Shown here piece by piece: positions 1-7,239 of a stretch of 32,985 bases of DNA. Within the stretch, counting starts at the first letter, position 1, and every line of letters begins with the position of its first letter. Source of the DNA: a bacterium. GTDB lineage: Bacteria; Verrucomicrobiota; Kiritimatiellia; RFP12; UBA1067. Under the pieces are notes generated by a model. It worked only from the letters and a program-made list of their open reading frames with translations. It had not been told where the DNA came from and ran no database searches. Both the position numbers and the translations under genes were made by a program. The DNA lies in contig JANYBJ010000160.1 of NCBI GenBank assembly GCA_025360845.1, positions 1 to 32,985 of the forward strand, in the 5' to 3' direction.

Positions 1-1
1 C

Positions 2-2449
2 CTTCTGGCCGCCGCAATCCTGCTCGGCGCTCTCGTTTGCGCTGCGGCAGAGTCGACGGTCAGCCCGGAGGAAATGAAACTGAAGAACGACTGGGTGAGC
101 CAGAACATTTCCGTTCCCTCTCCTGAAACGCTTTGGCCAGCCGGCCTGTTCGTTCTCGCCAACCACGACGGCGTCGACAGGAATGCGGCCAGATACGGCA
201 GGCCGCTGATACTCGGCGATAAGGAGTACAGGCGAGGCGTCTTCTGCCACGCGAACAGCAGAATCCTGGTCCGGCTGCCCTCTCCTGGAAAAGCCTTCTC
301 CGCGACGGCCGGCATCGACAGCAACCCCGACACGAAGCCGGGCCGGGGCAGCGTCGTTTTCTCCGTCAAGGTGAACGAGAACGAGGCCTTCAAGTCGGCC
401 GTCATGCGCGAGGGAATGCCCGGCGTCCCGGTCAGCGCCGATCTCGGCGGAACGGTCAGCTTCATTCTCGAAGTGGGCGATGCCGGCGACGGCATATCCT
501 GCGACCAGGCCGACTGGGTTGACGCCAAGGTCACGCTTGCGGACGGCAAAGAGCTGTGGCTGGGCGACATGCCCTTCACCGCGCCCAAGCAGTTCCCGTT
601 CTCCTTCATGTACGGCAACACGCCTTCGGCGCACCTGCTGGTCGACTGTCCCCTGAAGTCCTCGTCCCGAGCAATCGACAAGAACCGGACCGAGCAGACG
701 CTGACCTGGACCGAGCCCAAGACAGGCTTGGAGGTCCGCATGGTCTCCGTCAATTACTCCGATTTCCCTGCGGTCGAATGGACCCTGTGGTTCAAGAACA
801 CCGGCGGCCAGGACACGCCGCCCCTCAGCAATATTCAAGCGTTGGACATCGGCCTGACCCGGCCGCGCGACCGCGGTTATATCCTGCACACCATCCGGGG
901 TAGCCAGTGCGCGCAGAACGATTTCGAGGCGTTGATCCAAGAGCTGGGGCCGCGCAGCAAGAACGATTTCGGCCCTTCCGGCGGGCGCTCGACCAACGGA
1001 GGCTGGCCCTACTGGAACATCGCCTGGGGCGACGCCGGCGTGATCGCCGTGCTGGGCTGGCCCGGCCAGTGGGACGCCTCCATGCTCCGCGACGACGATG
1101 TCGGCCTTAAGGTCCGCGCCGGCTTGAGCCTGTTCAACTCGACGCTCAAGCCCGGCGAGGAAATCCGCAGCCCGCTGGCCCTGCTCCAGTTCTGGCAGGG
1201 CGGCGACTGGCTCCGCGCCCAAAACATGTGGCGCCACTTCTACGTGGACCACGTCATCCCCCATCCCAACGGCAAGCTGCCCAAGCCTTTTACGGCCACC
1301 TGTATCGATGACGCCTTCCCCGGCATGCTCAGCAACGCCGAGGCCGAGATGCGGGGGATGGATGACTACGTCCAGCACGGGCACACGTTCGACCGCTGGT
1401 GGATCGACGCCGGCTGGTACGACACGGACAAGGACTGGGCCGCCGGGGTCGGCTCCTGGAACCCGCACCCGAAGCGCTATCCGAAAGGCATCAGGGAAGT
1501 CAGCGATTACGCGCACAAATTGGGCATGGAGCTGGTCCTCTGGTTTGAGCCCGAGCGCGTGGCGCCGGACACCTGGCTTTACAAAAATCACCCGGAATGG
1601 CTGCTGGGGACGGACGGCCAGATGAAGCTGCTGAACCTCGGTCACCCCGACGGCTTCAAATGGCTGACCGGCTTCATCAACACGTTCATCACCGAGCAGG
1701 GCGTTGACCTCTATCGCCAGGACTTCAACATCGACCCGCTGGGAATTTGGGAGCAGTCGGACGTGCCCAACCGCAAAGGCATGACAGAGATGAAGTACAT
1801 CATGGGCATTCTCGCCTACTGGGATAACCTGCTCCGGAACCATCCCGGCATGCTGATCGACACCTGCGCGTCCGGCGGGCGCAGGCTGGATATCGAAACC
1901 CTGCGGCGCTCCGTGCCGCTCCTTCGCACGGATTACCGCACCGAGCCCCACGGCTGCCAGGCGCAGATGTACGGGCTCTCCCTTTGGGTCAACTATCACG
2001 GCTCCGGGATCGGCATCGATTCGAAGTACATCGCCCGCACCCACATGAACGCCAACTTCGCGTACGGCATCGACCGGAAGAACGGCAACTGGGAACTCAT
2101 GAAGCAAATGGACAAGGAGTGGCGCGAGATCTGCGACAACTATGTCGTCGGCGATTTCTATCCTCTGACGACTTACAGCCTCGCGGGCGACGTCTGGATG
2201 GCCTGGCAGTTCGACCAGCCCGAGGCCGGCGAAGGCGTGGTCCAAGTTTTTCGGCGGATAGACAGTCCCGTCGACATGATGACCTTCAAGCTCCATGGCC
2301 TGAGTCCATCCACGACTTACGAGCTGAAGAACTTCGATGTCGCCGGCACAACCCAGGTGAGCGGCAAAGACCTGATGGAGAAGGGCGTGACCTTGAGGCT
2401 GGATAACAAACCTGACTCGGCGACGATCAAGTATCAGAAAGTGAAATAA
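2..2449 (+). CDS. Secreted GH36-type alpha-galactosidase with NPCBM domain (5' end outside window)
   Basis: Probably removes terminal alpha-galactose from oligosaccharides outside the cytoplasm. The first ATG in the window is at 74, but the frame stays open to base 2 and encodes a hydrophobic Sec-leader core (LLAAAILLGALVCAAA) ending in a likely signal-peptidase site, so the true start lies just upstream of the window. Counting from the ATG at 74, residues about 15-165 resemble an NPCBM galactose-binding domain (ILGDKEYRRGVFCHANS; the EVGDAGDGISCDQADW stretch). A GH36/clan-D barrel follows: WWIDAGWY, then WFEPERVAPDTWLY. The nucleophile is probably D550 in LYRQDFN (family usual is KWDxN), then CASGGRRLD near 598, and the acid/base is probably D620 in RTDYRTEP. 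The end is intact. The family is clear; alpha-galactosidase rather than alpha-N-acetylgalactosaminidase is inferred. Confidence 0.85.
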   Translation, partial: LLAAAILLGALVCAAAESTVSPEEMKLKNDWVSQNISVPSPETLWPAGLFVLANHDGVDRNAARYGRPLILGDKEYRRGVFCHANSRILVRLPSPGKAFSATAGIDSNPDTKPGRGSVVFSVKVNENEAFKSAVMREGMPGVPVSADLGGTVSFILEVGDAGDGISCDQADWVDAKVTLADGKELWLGDMPFTAPKQFPFSFMYGNTPSAHLLVDCPLKSSSRAIDKNRTEQTLTWTEPKTGLEVRMVSVNYSDFPAVEWTLWFKNTGGQDTPPLSNIQALDIGLTRPRDRGYILHTIRGSQCAQNDFEALIQELGPRSKNDFGPSGGRSTNGGWPYWNIAWGDAGVIAVLGWPGQWDASMLRDDDVGLKVRAGLSLFNSTLKPGEEIRSPLALLQFWQGGDWLRAQNMWRHFYVDHVIPHPNGKLPKPFTATCIDDAFPGMLSNAEAEMRGMDDYVQHGHTFDRWWIDAGWYDTDKDWAAGVGSWNPHPKRYPKGIREVSDYAHKLGMELVLWFEPERVAPDTWLYKNHPEWLLGTDGQMKLLNLGHPDGFKWLTGFINTFITEQGVDLYRQDFNIDPLGIWEQSDVPNRKGMTEMKYIMGILAYWDNLLRNHPGMLIDTCASGGRRLDIETLRRSVPLLRTDYRTEPHGCQAQMYGLSLWVNYHGSGIGIDSKYIARTHMNANFAYGIDRKNGNWELMKQMDKEWREICDNYVVGDFYPLTTYSLAGDVWMAWQFDQPEAGEGVVQVFRRIDSPVDMMTFKLHGLSPSTTYELKNFDVAGTTQVSGKDLMEKGVTLRLDNKPDSATIKYQKVK

Positions 2450-2630
2450 GAGGTCCGCTTTGTTGGCTTTTTCGATAGCTGGCTTATATATTTTGACGAA
2501 ATGTGCCCGGATAAGGATGTCACAATGGTTATGAGGCTTGCCTTTTGAGATAAGGCCGAGTAATCGCCGAACTTGACTGAACTTCGAGATGCAAGGCAGG
2601 AGGATTCCTATGCGTAGCGATGAAAAATTG

Positions 2631-3218
2631 TCATGTTATAACGAATGTCAGCAGTGGTGCGTAATCGTTCTGGTCGGCAGCGTGAAGCGCTGCGATGTAG
2701 GCTTGCCGATTGTCGCCTGCCATGGAGAGATCTTTTTCACCCCAGGTGAACGCGGATCGCTTCAGAACGTTTTCAAGCAGAAGATCCGTCATCAGCCGGG
2801 CGTGGCGGCCATTGCCGTTGGCGAACGGATGGATGGATACAAGGCGATGGTGAAACCGGACAGCGATCTGGTCAGGCGATTCGTCCTGTAGTTTCAGCCA
2901 AAGATGGGAGTCCTCGCACAAGTCTCGGACACTTGTTGGAACTTGATGCCACGGCCCTCCGATGTTCTTGTCGCTTTGCCGAAAATGACCGGCCCATTTC
3001 CAGACATGCCCGAACATGCGGCGATGGAGCGTTTTGATGAACGCCTCGGTGAGAATGTCTTTGGGTTTCGCCTTGCTCAGCCAAGCAAGAGCCTCAAGGA
3101 TGTTGTCCTGTTCCCAGCGGTCTAACTCGCCTCGCGTAGTTATGTGGGTCAGAAGGAGCCCCTCCGCCTCATTCGGGTCCGGTGGCGTGGCACCCTCAGG
3201 ATAGCCGAGCTCAATCAT
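2631..3218 (-). CDS. Fic/DOC-family protein, 'mobile mystery protein B' type
   Basis: Predicted Fic-fold AMP/nucleotidyl transferase of 195 residues. The catalytic loop HPFANGNGRHAR (130-141) matches the Fic consensus HPFxxGNGRxxR, including the catalytic His, the phosphate-binding GNG and the final Arg. The preceding helix carries the WKWAGHFR stretch and the acceptor-side flap (IGGPWHQVP) usual for the family. The start overlaps the stop of the upstream HTH gene by ATGA, so the two are translationally coupled. The pair matches the gene order known as mobile mystery proteins A and B, found on mobile elements and behaving like a toxin-antitoxin or addiction cassette; that role is inferred. 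No clear (S/T)xxxE(G/N) inhibitory motif is seen in this protein's N-terminal helix (nearest is TTRGEL). The target is unknown. Confidence 0.85.
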   Translation of the reverse strand: MIELGYPEGATPPDPNEAEGLLLTHITTRGELDRWEQDNILEALAWLSKAKPKDILTEAFIKTLHRRMFGHVWKWAGHFRQSDKNIGGPWHQVPTSVRDLCEDSHLWLKLQDESPDQIAVRFHHRLVSIHPFANGNGRHARLMTDLLLENVLKRSAFTWGEKDLSMAGDNRQAYIAALHAADQNDYAPLLTFVIT

Positions 3219-3676
3219 GTTTCACCCCAAAGGTTTTTCGGAGGCTTGTCGGTGAGTTCGTCGACCATATCCGAAAGAATTTTATGATTCTCTTTTTGCC
3301 CTAAAGACTGGTTCTCCAGCGCCATGGTCTGTGAGGCTTTTCCGAGTCGCTTGGCTGCCACACTCTGGACTTGCCGACGAACCGTGGACTCGAGGGAGGT
3401 ACGTGGCACAAACCCAAAGACGAAAACGCAATCAAGGCTTTCAGCGACGCGTTGCAGGGTTTTTACCGTTACAGATCCTGTCAACTCCCCCTCTTCGATT
3501 CGGGAAATGGCCTGCTGAGACAAACCGAGTCGGTTGGCAAGTTGCCGAGCACTCATCCCGAGTGCATCGCGTATGGCCCGTATCCATCCTTTTTGAGGAA
3601 CAGACACGGTTAACAAGGGCTCAAAACGCCATAGAGACGTCTCAAGTTGTTCCCGGATAAGTCGTTGTTTGTTCAT
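3215..3676 (-). CDS. HTH (Xre-type) regulator, 'mobile mystery protein A' type
   Basis: A 153-residue DNA-binding protein, the presumed partner and autorepressor of the Fic protein. A Xre/Cro helix-turn-helix is clear at about 36-66 (MSARQLANRLGLSQQAISRI). The N-terminal segment IREQLETSLWRFEPL and the region LDCVFVFGFVP are characteristic of the mobile mystery A family. The tail is basic and polar with no recognised domain. The start at 3676 has a GGAAGG ribosome site 6-13 bases upstream. The region just upstream is much more AT-rich than its neighbours and carries two matching palindromes over the promoter, suggesting self-regulation and recent transfer of the cassette. Confidence 0.85.
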   Translation of the reverse strand: MNKQRLIREQLETSLWRFEPLLTVSVPQKGWIRAIRDALGMSARQLANRLGLSQQAISRIEEGELTGSVTVKTLQRVAESLDCVFVFGFVPRTSLESTVRRQVQSVAAKRLGKASQTMALENQSLGQKENHKILSDMVDELTDKPPKNLWGET

Positions 3677-3700
3677 TTAAAAATCCTTCCAGAGAGTTAA

Positions 3701-3730
3701 ATTACAACATATAAGTTGTTAATTTGTCAA
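3701..3730 (-). promoter_or_regulatory. Sigma70-like promoter for the HTH/Fic pair
   Basis: On the minus strand a perfect -35 TTGACA (3730-3725) is followed after 18 bases by TGTAAT (3706-3701), a 5 of 6 match to the -10 box. Transcription would begin near 3694, just before the GGAAGG ribosome site at 3683-3690. Confidence 0.6.
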
Positions 3731-3752
3731 CTATATACAACTTATGTGTTGT
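3704..3752. promoter_or_regulatory. Paired 16-bp palindromic operators
   Basis: Two palindromes, ACAACATATAAGTTGT (3704-3719) and ACAACTTATGTGTTGT (3737-3752), are inverted copies of one sequence, ACAACAYATAAGTTGT, differing at a single base. Their starts lie 33 bases apart, about three helical turns. The first covers the spacer and -10 side of the promoter; the second sits just upstream of the -35 box. Likely binding sites for the HTH protein at 3215-3676. Confidence 0.7.
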
Positions 3753-3852
3753 GAATTATGAAAGACTAGCGCCAACAAGAGCGTTGGCAACAGGTATGCT
3801 CGGAGAGCCCGCGCCACCGGATAACCCGCGCTTTTCGAGCGAGGATAGGTAG

Positions 3853-3886
3853 AAAAAAACGGCGCGCCCGGTGAAGAGCGCGCCGC
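3853..3886 (-). terminator. Rho-independent terminator of the hybrid cluster protein operon
   Basis: Read on the minus strand, an 8-bp GC stem (CGGCGCGC with GCGCGCCG, arms 3878-3885 and 3860-3867) with a 10-base loop is followed by seven T residues (3859-3853). It starts 22 bases after the stop codon at 3908. Confidence 0.85.
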
Positions 3887-3907
3887 AAGGGATGAGACAT
3901 ATATAGA

Positions 3908-5461
3908 CTATCCGAGAATCGCCTTGAGGTCCTCGTCCGCCGTCTTGATCGGGGTGAGACCGAACTTCTCGACGAGCACGTTCAGCACGGTCGGCGAGAG
4001 GAAGGCGGGCAGGCTGGGCCCGATACGGATGTTCTTGATGCCGAGCGCCAGCAGCGTCAGCAGGATGCAGACCGCCTTCTGCTCGTACCAGGAGAGGATG
4101 AGCGTGAGCGGCAGGTCGTTCACGCCGCAGCCGAACACCTGGGAGAGCGCGACCGCCACCTGGATCGCCGAGTAGGCATCGTTGCACTGGCCCATGTCGA
4201 GCAGGCGCGGGATGCCGCCGATGTCGCCCAGCTTGGCCTGCAGGTGGTTGAAGCGGAACTTGCCGCAGGCGAGGGTGAGGATGAGCGTGTCCTTCGGTGC
4301 CTTCTCAACGAACTCCGTGTAGTAGTCGCGGCCGAGCCTGGCGCCGTCGCAACCGCCCACCAGGAAGATGTGCTTGACCGCGCCGGACTTGACCGCCGCG
4401 ACCACCTTGTCGGCCACCGACAGCACCGCGTTGCGGGCGAAGCCGGTCAGCAGCGGCTCGCCTTTAACCTCGGCCTGCCAGCCGCCGAGCTGGATCGCGT
4501 GGGCGATCAGGGCCGAGAAGTCCTTGTGGCCGGCCGCATCAGCCGCGATGTGCGCGACGCCGGGCCAGCCGACTTCCGCCGTGGTGTAGAGGTTGCCCGC
4601 GTAGGTGGGCTTGGGAGGCATGATGCAGTTGGTGGTGTAGAGCACGACGCCGGGAAGACCGTCGAACTCCTTCTGCTGGTTCTGCCACGCGGTGCCGTAG
4701 TTGCCCTTGAGCTGCGGATGCTTCTTGAGTTCCGGGTAGGCATGCGCGGGCAGCATCTCGCCGTGGGTGTAGACGTTGACGCCCTTGCCCGCGGTCTGCT
4801 CCAGCAGCATCTTGAGGTCATGCAGGTCGTGGCCGGTGATCACGATAAAGGGGCCCTTGTCGCGGCCGGTCGAGACCGGGGTCGGGACCGGGTGACCGTA
4901 GGTCTCGGTGTTGGCGGCATCGAGCAGTCCCATGCACTTCAGGTTGACGCTGCCGAACTCGAGGATCAGGCCGAGCCAAGCCTCCACGCTGTGGTCGTCG
5001 CCCAGAGCCTTCATGCCTTTCTGGAACCAGGCCGAGACTTCGGGGTCCGTCTTACCCAGCACGCGGGCGTGATGGGCGTAGGCCGCCATGCCGCGCAGGC
5101 CGAAGAGCAGCGTGGAGCGCAGCGAGACGACATCCTGATCGCCGTGGAACAGATCGTCCGGATTGAACGCGGTCGCGCCGCCGCACGTGCCGATCGCCCG
5201 CTGAATGCGGTCGCGCATGGCGATAAGGTCGGCATCGTCGAAGTTCACATTGGTGACGGTCATAAAAAGCGCGTCCATGAAAAGCGACTCGCAGCCCGGG
5301 CAGGCGGTTTTGCCATCGAGCGCACGGGCCAGGGTGATAAGTCCCGCCGTGATCTCATCTTGAAGCCGTGCGATATCGGGCTTCTTACCGCAGACGCCGC
5401 TGCGCGTGCAGCCTTTGCCGCCCGCCGTTTGTTCGCATTGGAAACAGAACATTTCGCTCAT
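3908..5461 (-). CDS. hcp: Hybrid cluster protein (hydroxylamine reductase type)
   Basis: Cytoplasmic Fe-S-O cluster enzyme of anaerobes that reduces hydroxylamine in vitro and is linked to nitric oxide detoxification in vivo. 517 residues, near the usual 520-550. The N-terminal motif CFQC, then Cys after 8 and Cys after 5 residues, is the CX2CX7-8CX5C pattern of class I proteins (cubane [4Fe-4S]). Hybrid-cluster ligands are visible in order: GHDLHDL (His), TTNCIMPP (Cys), VGGCDGAR (the persulfide Cys position), LACGKF (Cys), MGQCNDAY (Cys) and SWYEQKAV (Glu, Lys). The chosen start (MSEMFCFQC) follows AAGGAG by seven bases; the frame is open for another 49 residues upstream, but these overlap the preceding gene and lack a ribosome site. 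Last gene of the operon, followed by a strong terminator. Confidence 0.93.
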   Translation of the reverse strand: MSEMFCFQCEQTAGGKGCTRSGVCGKKPDIARLQDEITAGLITLARALDGKTACPGCESLFMDALFMTVTNVNFDDADLIAMRDRIQRAIGTCGGATAFNPDDLFHGDQDVVSLRSTLLFGLRGMAAYAHHARVLGKTDPEVSAWFQKGMKALGDDHSVEAWLGLILEFGSVNLKCMGLLDAANTETYGHPVPTPVSTGRDKGPFIVITGHDLHDLKMLLEQTAGKGVNVYTHGEMLPAHAYPELKKHPQLKGNYGTAWQNQQKEFDGLPGVVLYTTNCIMPPKPTYAGNLYTTAEVGWPGVAHIAADAAGHKDFSALIAHAIQLGGWQAEVKGEPLLTGFARNAVLSVADKVVAAVKSGAVKHIFLVGGCDGARLGRDYYTEFVEKAPKDTLILTLACGKFRFNHLQAKLGDIGGIPRLLDMGQCNDAYSAIQVAVALSQVFGCGVNDLPLTLILSWYEQKAVCILLTLLALGIKNIRIGPSLPAFLSPTVLNVLVEKFGLTPIKTADEDLKAILG

Positions 5462-5496
5462 GATACTTCTCCTTGGTTTCTTTGTTGTGTGATGGG

Positions 5497-6228
5497 TTAC
5501 TCGTCCAGAATCGCGCCGTCGGTCGAGATCGTGACCACGTGCCACGGGATCATCTTGCCGCTGTTCATCAGCGCCTGCTTGGTCGCATTGGCGATACCCG
5601 CGCAGCAAGGCACCTCCATGCGGAGCACCGTGACGCTGCGGATGTCGTTCGCCTGCAAGAGGGCGGTCAGCTTTTCAGAATAGTCCACCTCATCCAGTTT
5701 GGGACAGCCGATCAGCGTGACCTTGTTGGTCATGAAGCGGCGGTGGATGTCGGGGTAGGCAAACGCCGAACAGTCGGCGGCGATCAGCAGCGCGGCGTTC
5801 TTGAGGTAGGGGGCTGTGATCGGCACAAGCTTGATCTGCACGGGCCAGTTGACCAAGGCCGATGTAGGGGCGACCGGCGGGTCGCCCACCACGGCGGCCG
5901 CAGCCGTTGGCGGACGGGCGATGGTCTTGGCCATCTTGCCGGGGCAACCGCAGGCCAAAGGTGGCACGGGCGTCCCGCCCGCGTGTTTCTCGGCAACCTG
6001 TTGGGCGGCTACGGCGGCCTCGTCGAAAGCGGCGGCCTCGCGCTCCACGATCTTGATCGCGCCGGTCGGGCATTCGGGCAGGCAGGCGCCGAGCCCGTCG
6101 CAGTAACTGTCGGATAAGAGCCTGGCCTTGCCGTCCACGAGCTTCAGCGCGCCTTCGTGGCAGGCGCTGACGCAGAGGCCGCAGCCGTTGCAGAGGGTAG
6201 GGTCGATGGTGACGATCTTTCTTTTCAT
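5497..6228 (-). CDS. 2[4Fe-4S] ferredoxin-like protein with C-terminal domain, Hcp partner
   Basis: Likely electron donor or accessory factor for the adjacent hybrid cluster protein, in place of the NADH oxidoreductase Hcr of enterobacteria (inferred from position). Residues 1-62 form a bacterial ferredoxin fold. The first cluster has four Cys (C13, C16, C19, C23). The second has C43, C49 and C53, with Leu at 46 where the second Cys is expected, so it may hold a three-Cys cluster or none. A proline/alanine-rich linker (about 65-115) carries a CGCPG motif and a GGTPVPP stretch encoded by a hairpin repeat. The C-terminal part (about 125-243) has an alpha/beta pattern with further cysteines (AADCSAF, LIGCPKLD, VPCCAG). 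The gap to the regulator gene upstream is 20 bases, and to hcp 35 bases. Confidence 0.8.
   Translation of the reverse strand: MKRKIVTIDPTLCNGCGLCVSACHEGALKLVDGKARLLSDSYCDGLGACLPECPTGAIKIVEREAAAFDEAAVAAQQVAEKHAGGTPVPPLACGCPGKMAKTIARPPTAAAAVVGDPPVAPTSALVNWPVQIKLVPITAPYLKNAALLIAADCSAFAYPDIHRRFMTNKVTLIGCPKLDEVDYSEKLTALLQANDIRSVTVLRMEVPCCAGIANATKQALMNSGKMIPWHVVTISTDGAILDE
5961..5985. repeat. Hairpin repeat inside the ferredoxin-like gene
   Basis: CACGGGCG (5965-5972) and CGCCCGCGTG (5976-5985) form a hairpin around TCC with one bulged base. It encodes the GGTPVPP segment of the inter-domain linker. It has the form of a dispersed intergenic repeat captured in frame; no second copy is present in this window. 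Confidence 0.5.
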
Positions 6229-6248
6229 GGGGGGGGGGCTCCTTCCGA

Positions 6249-6683
6249 TCAGGTTTTAGTGATCCGGTTCTTTTTCAGTGAACGCACGACGCTGGCGAGC
6301 GTGACGGTCTTCAGCAGGCTGACCAGCCGCTTGTTCTCCTTGGCCATCAGTTTTCCGAGCGCGCAACCGTCGCCTTTGCAGATGTTGTTTTTCAGCAGGC
6401 AGCCCTTATAGGTGGGGGTGCCGCCCGCGGCGACATAGATCTCCAGCAAGGTTATTTTTTCGGGCGGCCGCGCCAGCCGTGCCCCGCCGGCGGGGCCGCG
6501 CTCGGTTTCGAGGATTCCCGCCCTGACGAGTTGTTGCACGACCTTGGCGAAGTGGTGGGGCGAGAAGCCCAGCTTCTCGGAGATCTTACGGGCAGAGCCG
6601 AAGCTCTCCGGGGCATCAGCGAGCCACGCACAGGTGTGCAGCGCGATCGACATCGCCTCTGAAATGTTCAACAGTCCGAGCAT
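6249..6683 (-). CDS. Rrf2-family iron-sulfur regulator (NsrR-like)
   Basis: 144-residue transcription regulator. A winged helix-turn-helix at about 28-62 (ARKISEKLGFSPHHFAKVVQ) is followed by the glycine-rich wing ERGPAGGARLARPPE and a three-cysteine cluster loop with C95, C102 and C107. This spacing suits an Fe-S cluster sensor of the Rrf2 family (NsrR, IscR, RsrR). Linkage to a hybrid cluster protein fits the known NsrR-hcp connection and suggests NO or redox sensing. It heads the operon and probably controls it together with itself. The exact ligand is not shown by the sequence, so no gene symbol is given. Confidence 0.85.
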   Translation of the reverse strand: MLGLLNISEAMSIALHTCAWLADAPESFGSARKISEKLGFSPHHFAKVVQQLVRAGILETERGPAGGARLARPPEKITLLEIYVAAGGTPTYKGCLLKNNICKGDGCALGKLMAKENKRLVSLLKTVTLASVVRSLKKNRITKT

Positions 6684-6704
6684 GGTGGAAAACCTACCTT
6701 TCGC

Positions 6705-6746
6705 TTAATTGAGCATTAAATTACCAAATTACCTAAATAGCGTCAA
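6705..6746 (-). promoter_or_regulatory. Promoter and dyad operator of the Rrf2-ferredoxin-hcp operon
   Basis: On the minus strand TTGACG (6746-6741) and TAATTT (6723-6718) are separated by 17 bases. A 15-bp dyad, TTAATTGAGCATTAA with 5-bp perfect arms (6705-6719), lies over the expected start of transcription. A tandem 8-bp repeat, AAATTACC twice (6718-6733), sits in the spacer. AT-rich dyads of this kind are typical Rrf2-type sites. The -10 box is poor (3 of 6). Confidence 0.5.
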
Positions 6747-6796
6747 GGGACAAAGTTCAACAATCGGAAATAAAGGGCAGGGTTCTGGGAAAAATA

Positions 6797-6859
6797 GCTA
6801 CGGACTTCGCGGATTGCGCGGAAGGGTTGTCTATCCGCGAGCGCAGCGTAATCCGTAGC
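6797..6859. repeat. Nested hairpin repeat
   Basis: Outer arms GCTACGGA (6797-6804) and TCCGTAGC (6852-6859) are perfect. Inside them TCGCGGAT (6807-6814) and ATCCGCGA (6833-6840) form a second perfect pair. It lies between the divergent ends of the small repeat-protein gene and the Rrf2 promoter. It resembles an extragenic palindromic element; no terminal T-run is present. Confidence 0.55.
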
Positions 6860-6893
6860 AGACGCCTAATAATTTAAGGCGCGGTCTTTCGGC

Positions 6894-7226
6894 TCACTTG
6901 TTCGGGAGCTCTTGTTTGATCTGGTTGGAGATCTTGCCTTGGTCGGACAATTTGATCTGATCAGAGGTCTTACCCTGATTTGACAACTTGATTTGATCAG
7001 AGGTTTTCCCTTGGTTTTCCAATTTGATTTGGGCTGATTCTTTGTGCTGGTTGGACAGCTTGATCTGATTACCCTGCTTCATTGGACCGGACACCTTGTT
7101 GGTGTTCGTCGTGCCCGCCAGATTACCCTGTTCCGCAGCACGCGCGCTCGATACGCCGATGCCGAGCGAAAGGCCCAGCGAGGCCGCTGTGGCCAGTGTG
7201 AGTGCCCTCTTGTTCCTGCTTTTCAT
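6894..7226 (-). CDS. Small exported protein with four 12-residue repeats
   Basis: 110 residues, not recognised. A Sec signal peptide is clear (basic MKSRNKR, hydrophobic core, cleavage near SARA-A at 30). The mature part lacks Cys and aromatic residues and is rich in Gln, Lys, Asn and Ser. Residues 54-101 are four consecutive 12-mers of the type QIKLSNQGKTSD, followed by a partial copy QIK. The start at 7226 has AAGGAG seven bases upstream. The frame is open further up, but only through the neighbouring gene. It follows the YkgJ-type gene by 13 bases and is probably co-transcribed. Possible roles include a secreted structural or binding peptide or a repeated-core peptide precursor; none is supported beyond context. 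Confidence 0.75.
   Translation of the reverse strand: MKSRNKRALTLATAASLGLSLGIGVSSARAAEQGNLAGTTNTNKVSGPMKQGNQIKLSNQHKESAQIKLENQGKTSDQIKLSNQGKTSDQIKLSDQGKISNQIKQELPNK
6924..7067 (-). repeat. Four tandem 36-bp coding repeats
   Basis: Four 36-bp units encode QIKLSNQHKESA, QIKLENQGKTSD, QIKLSNQGKTSD and QIKLSDQGKISN. The middle units are the most alike, as expected from unequal crossing-over or slippage. Confidence 0.8.
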
Positions 7227-7239
7227 CGTTTTCTCCTTT

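Noticed and set aside
2450..2630. Plus-strand open frame beginning at 2589 and possible promoter-like TTGACG stretch.
   Set aside because: The frame is antisense to the Fic gene; the stretch shows no terminator, gene or convincing signal.
3480..3500. SRIEEG in the HTH protein matches the (S/T)xxxE(G/N) Fic-inhibition motif of VbhA-type antitoxins.
   Set aside because: It lies in the recognition-helix end of the Xre domain, where S-R-I-E-x-G is the ordinary family sequence, so the match is probably coincidental.
4244..5683. 479-codon open frame on the plus strand.
   Set aside because: Antisense to the well-supported hcp gene, with the composition of a shadow frame.
6860..6893. Hairpin CGCCT/AGGCG after the small repeat-protein gene as a terminator.
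   Set aside because: Only a 5-bp stem, and no T-run follows on the minus strand.
6924..7067. 36-bp periodic repeats as a CRISPR array.
   Set aside because: Units are contiguous without spacers and keep an open reading frame behind a signal peptide.
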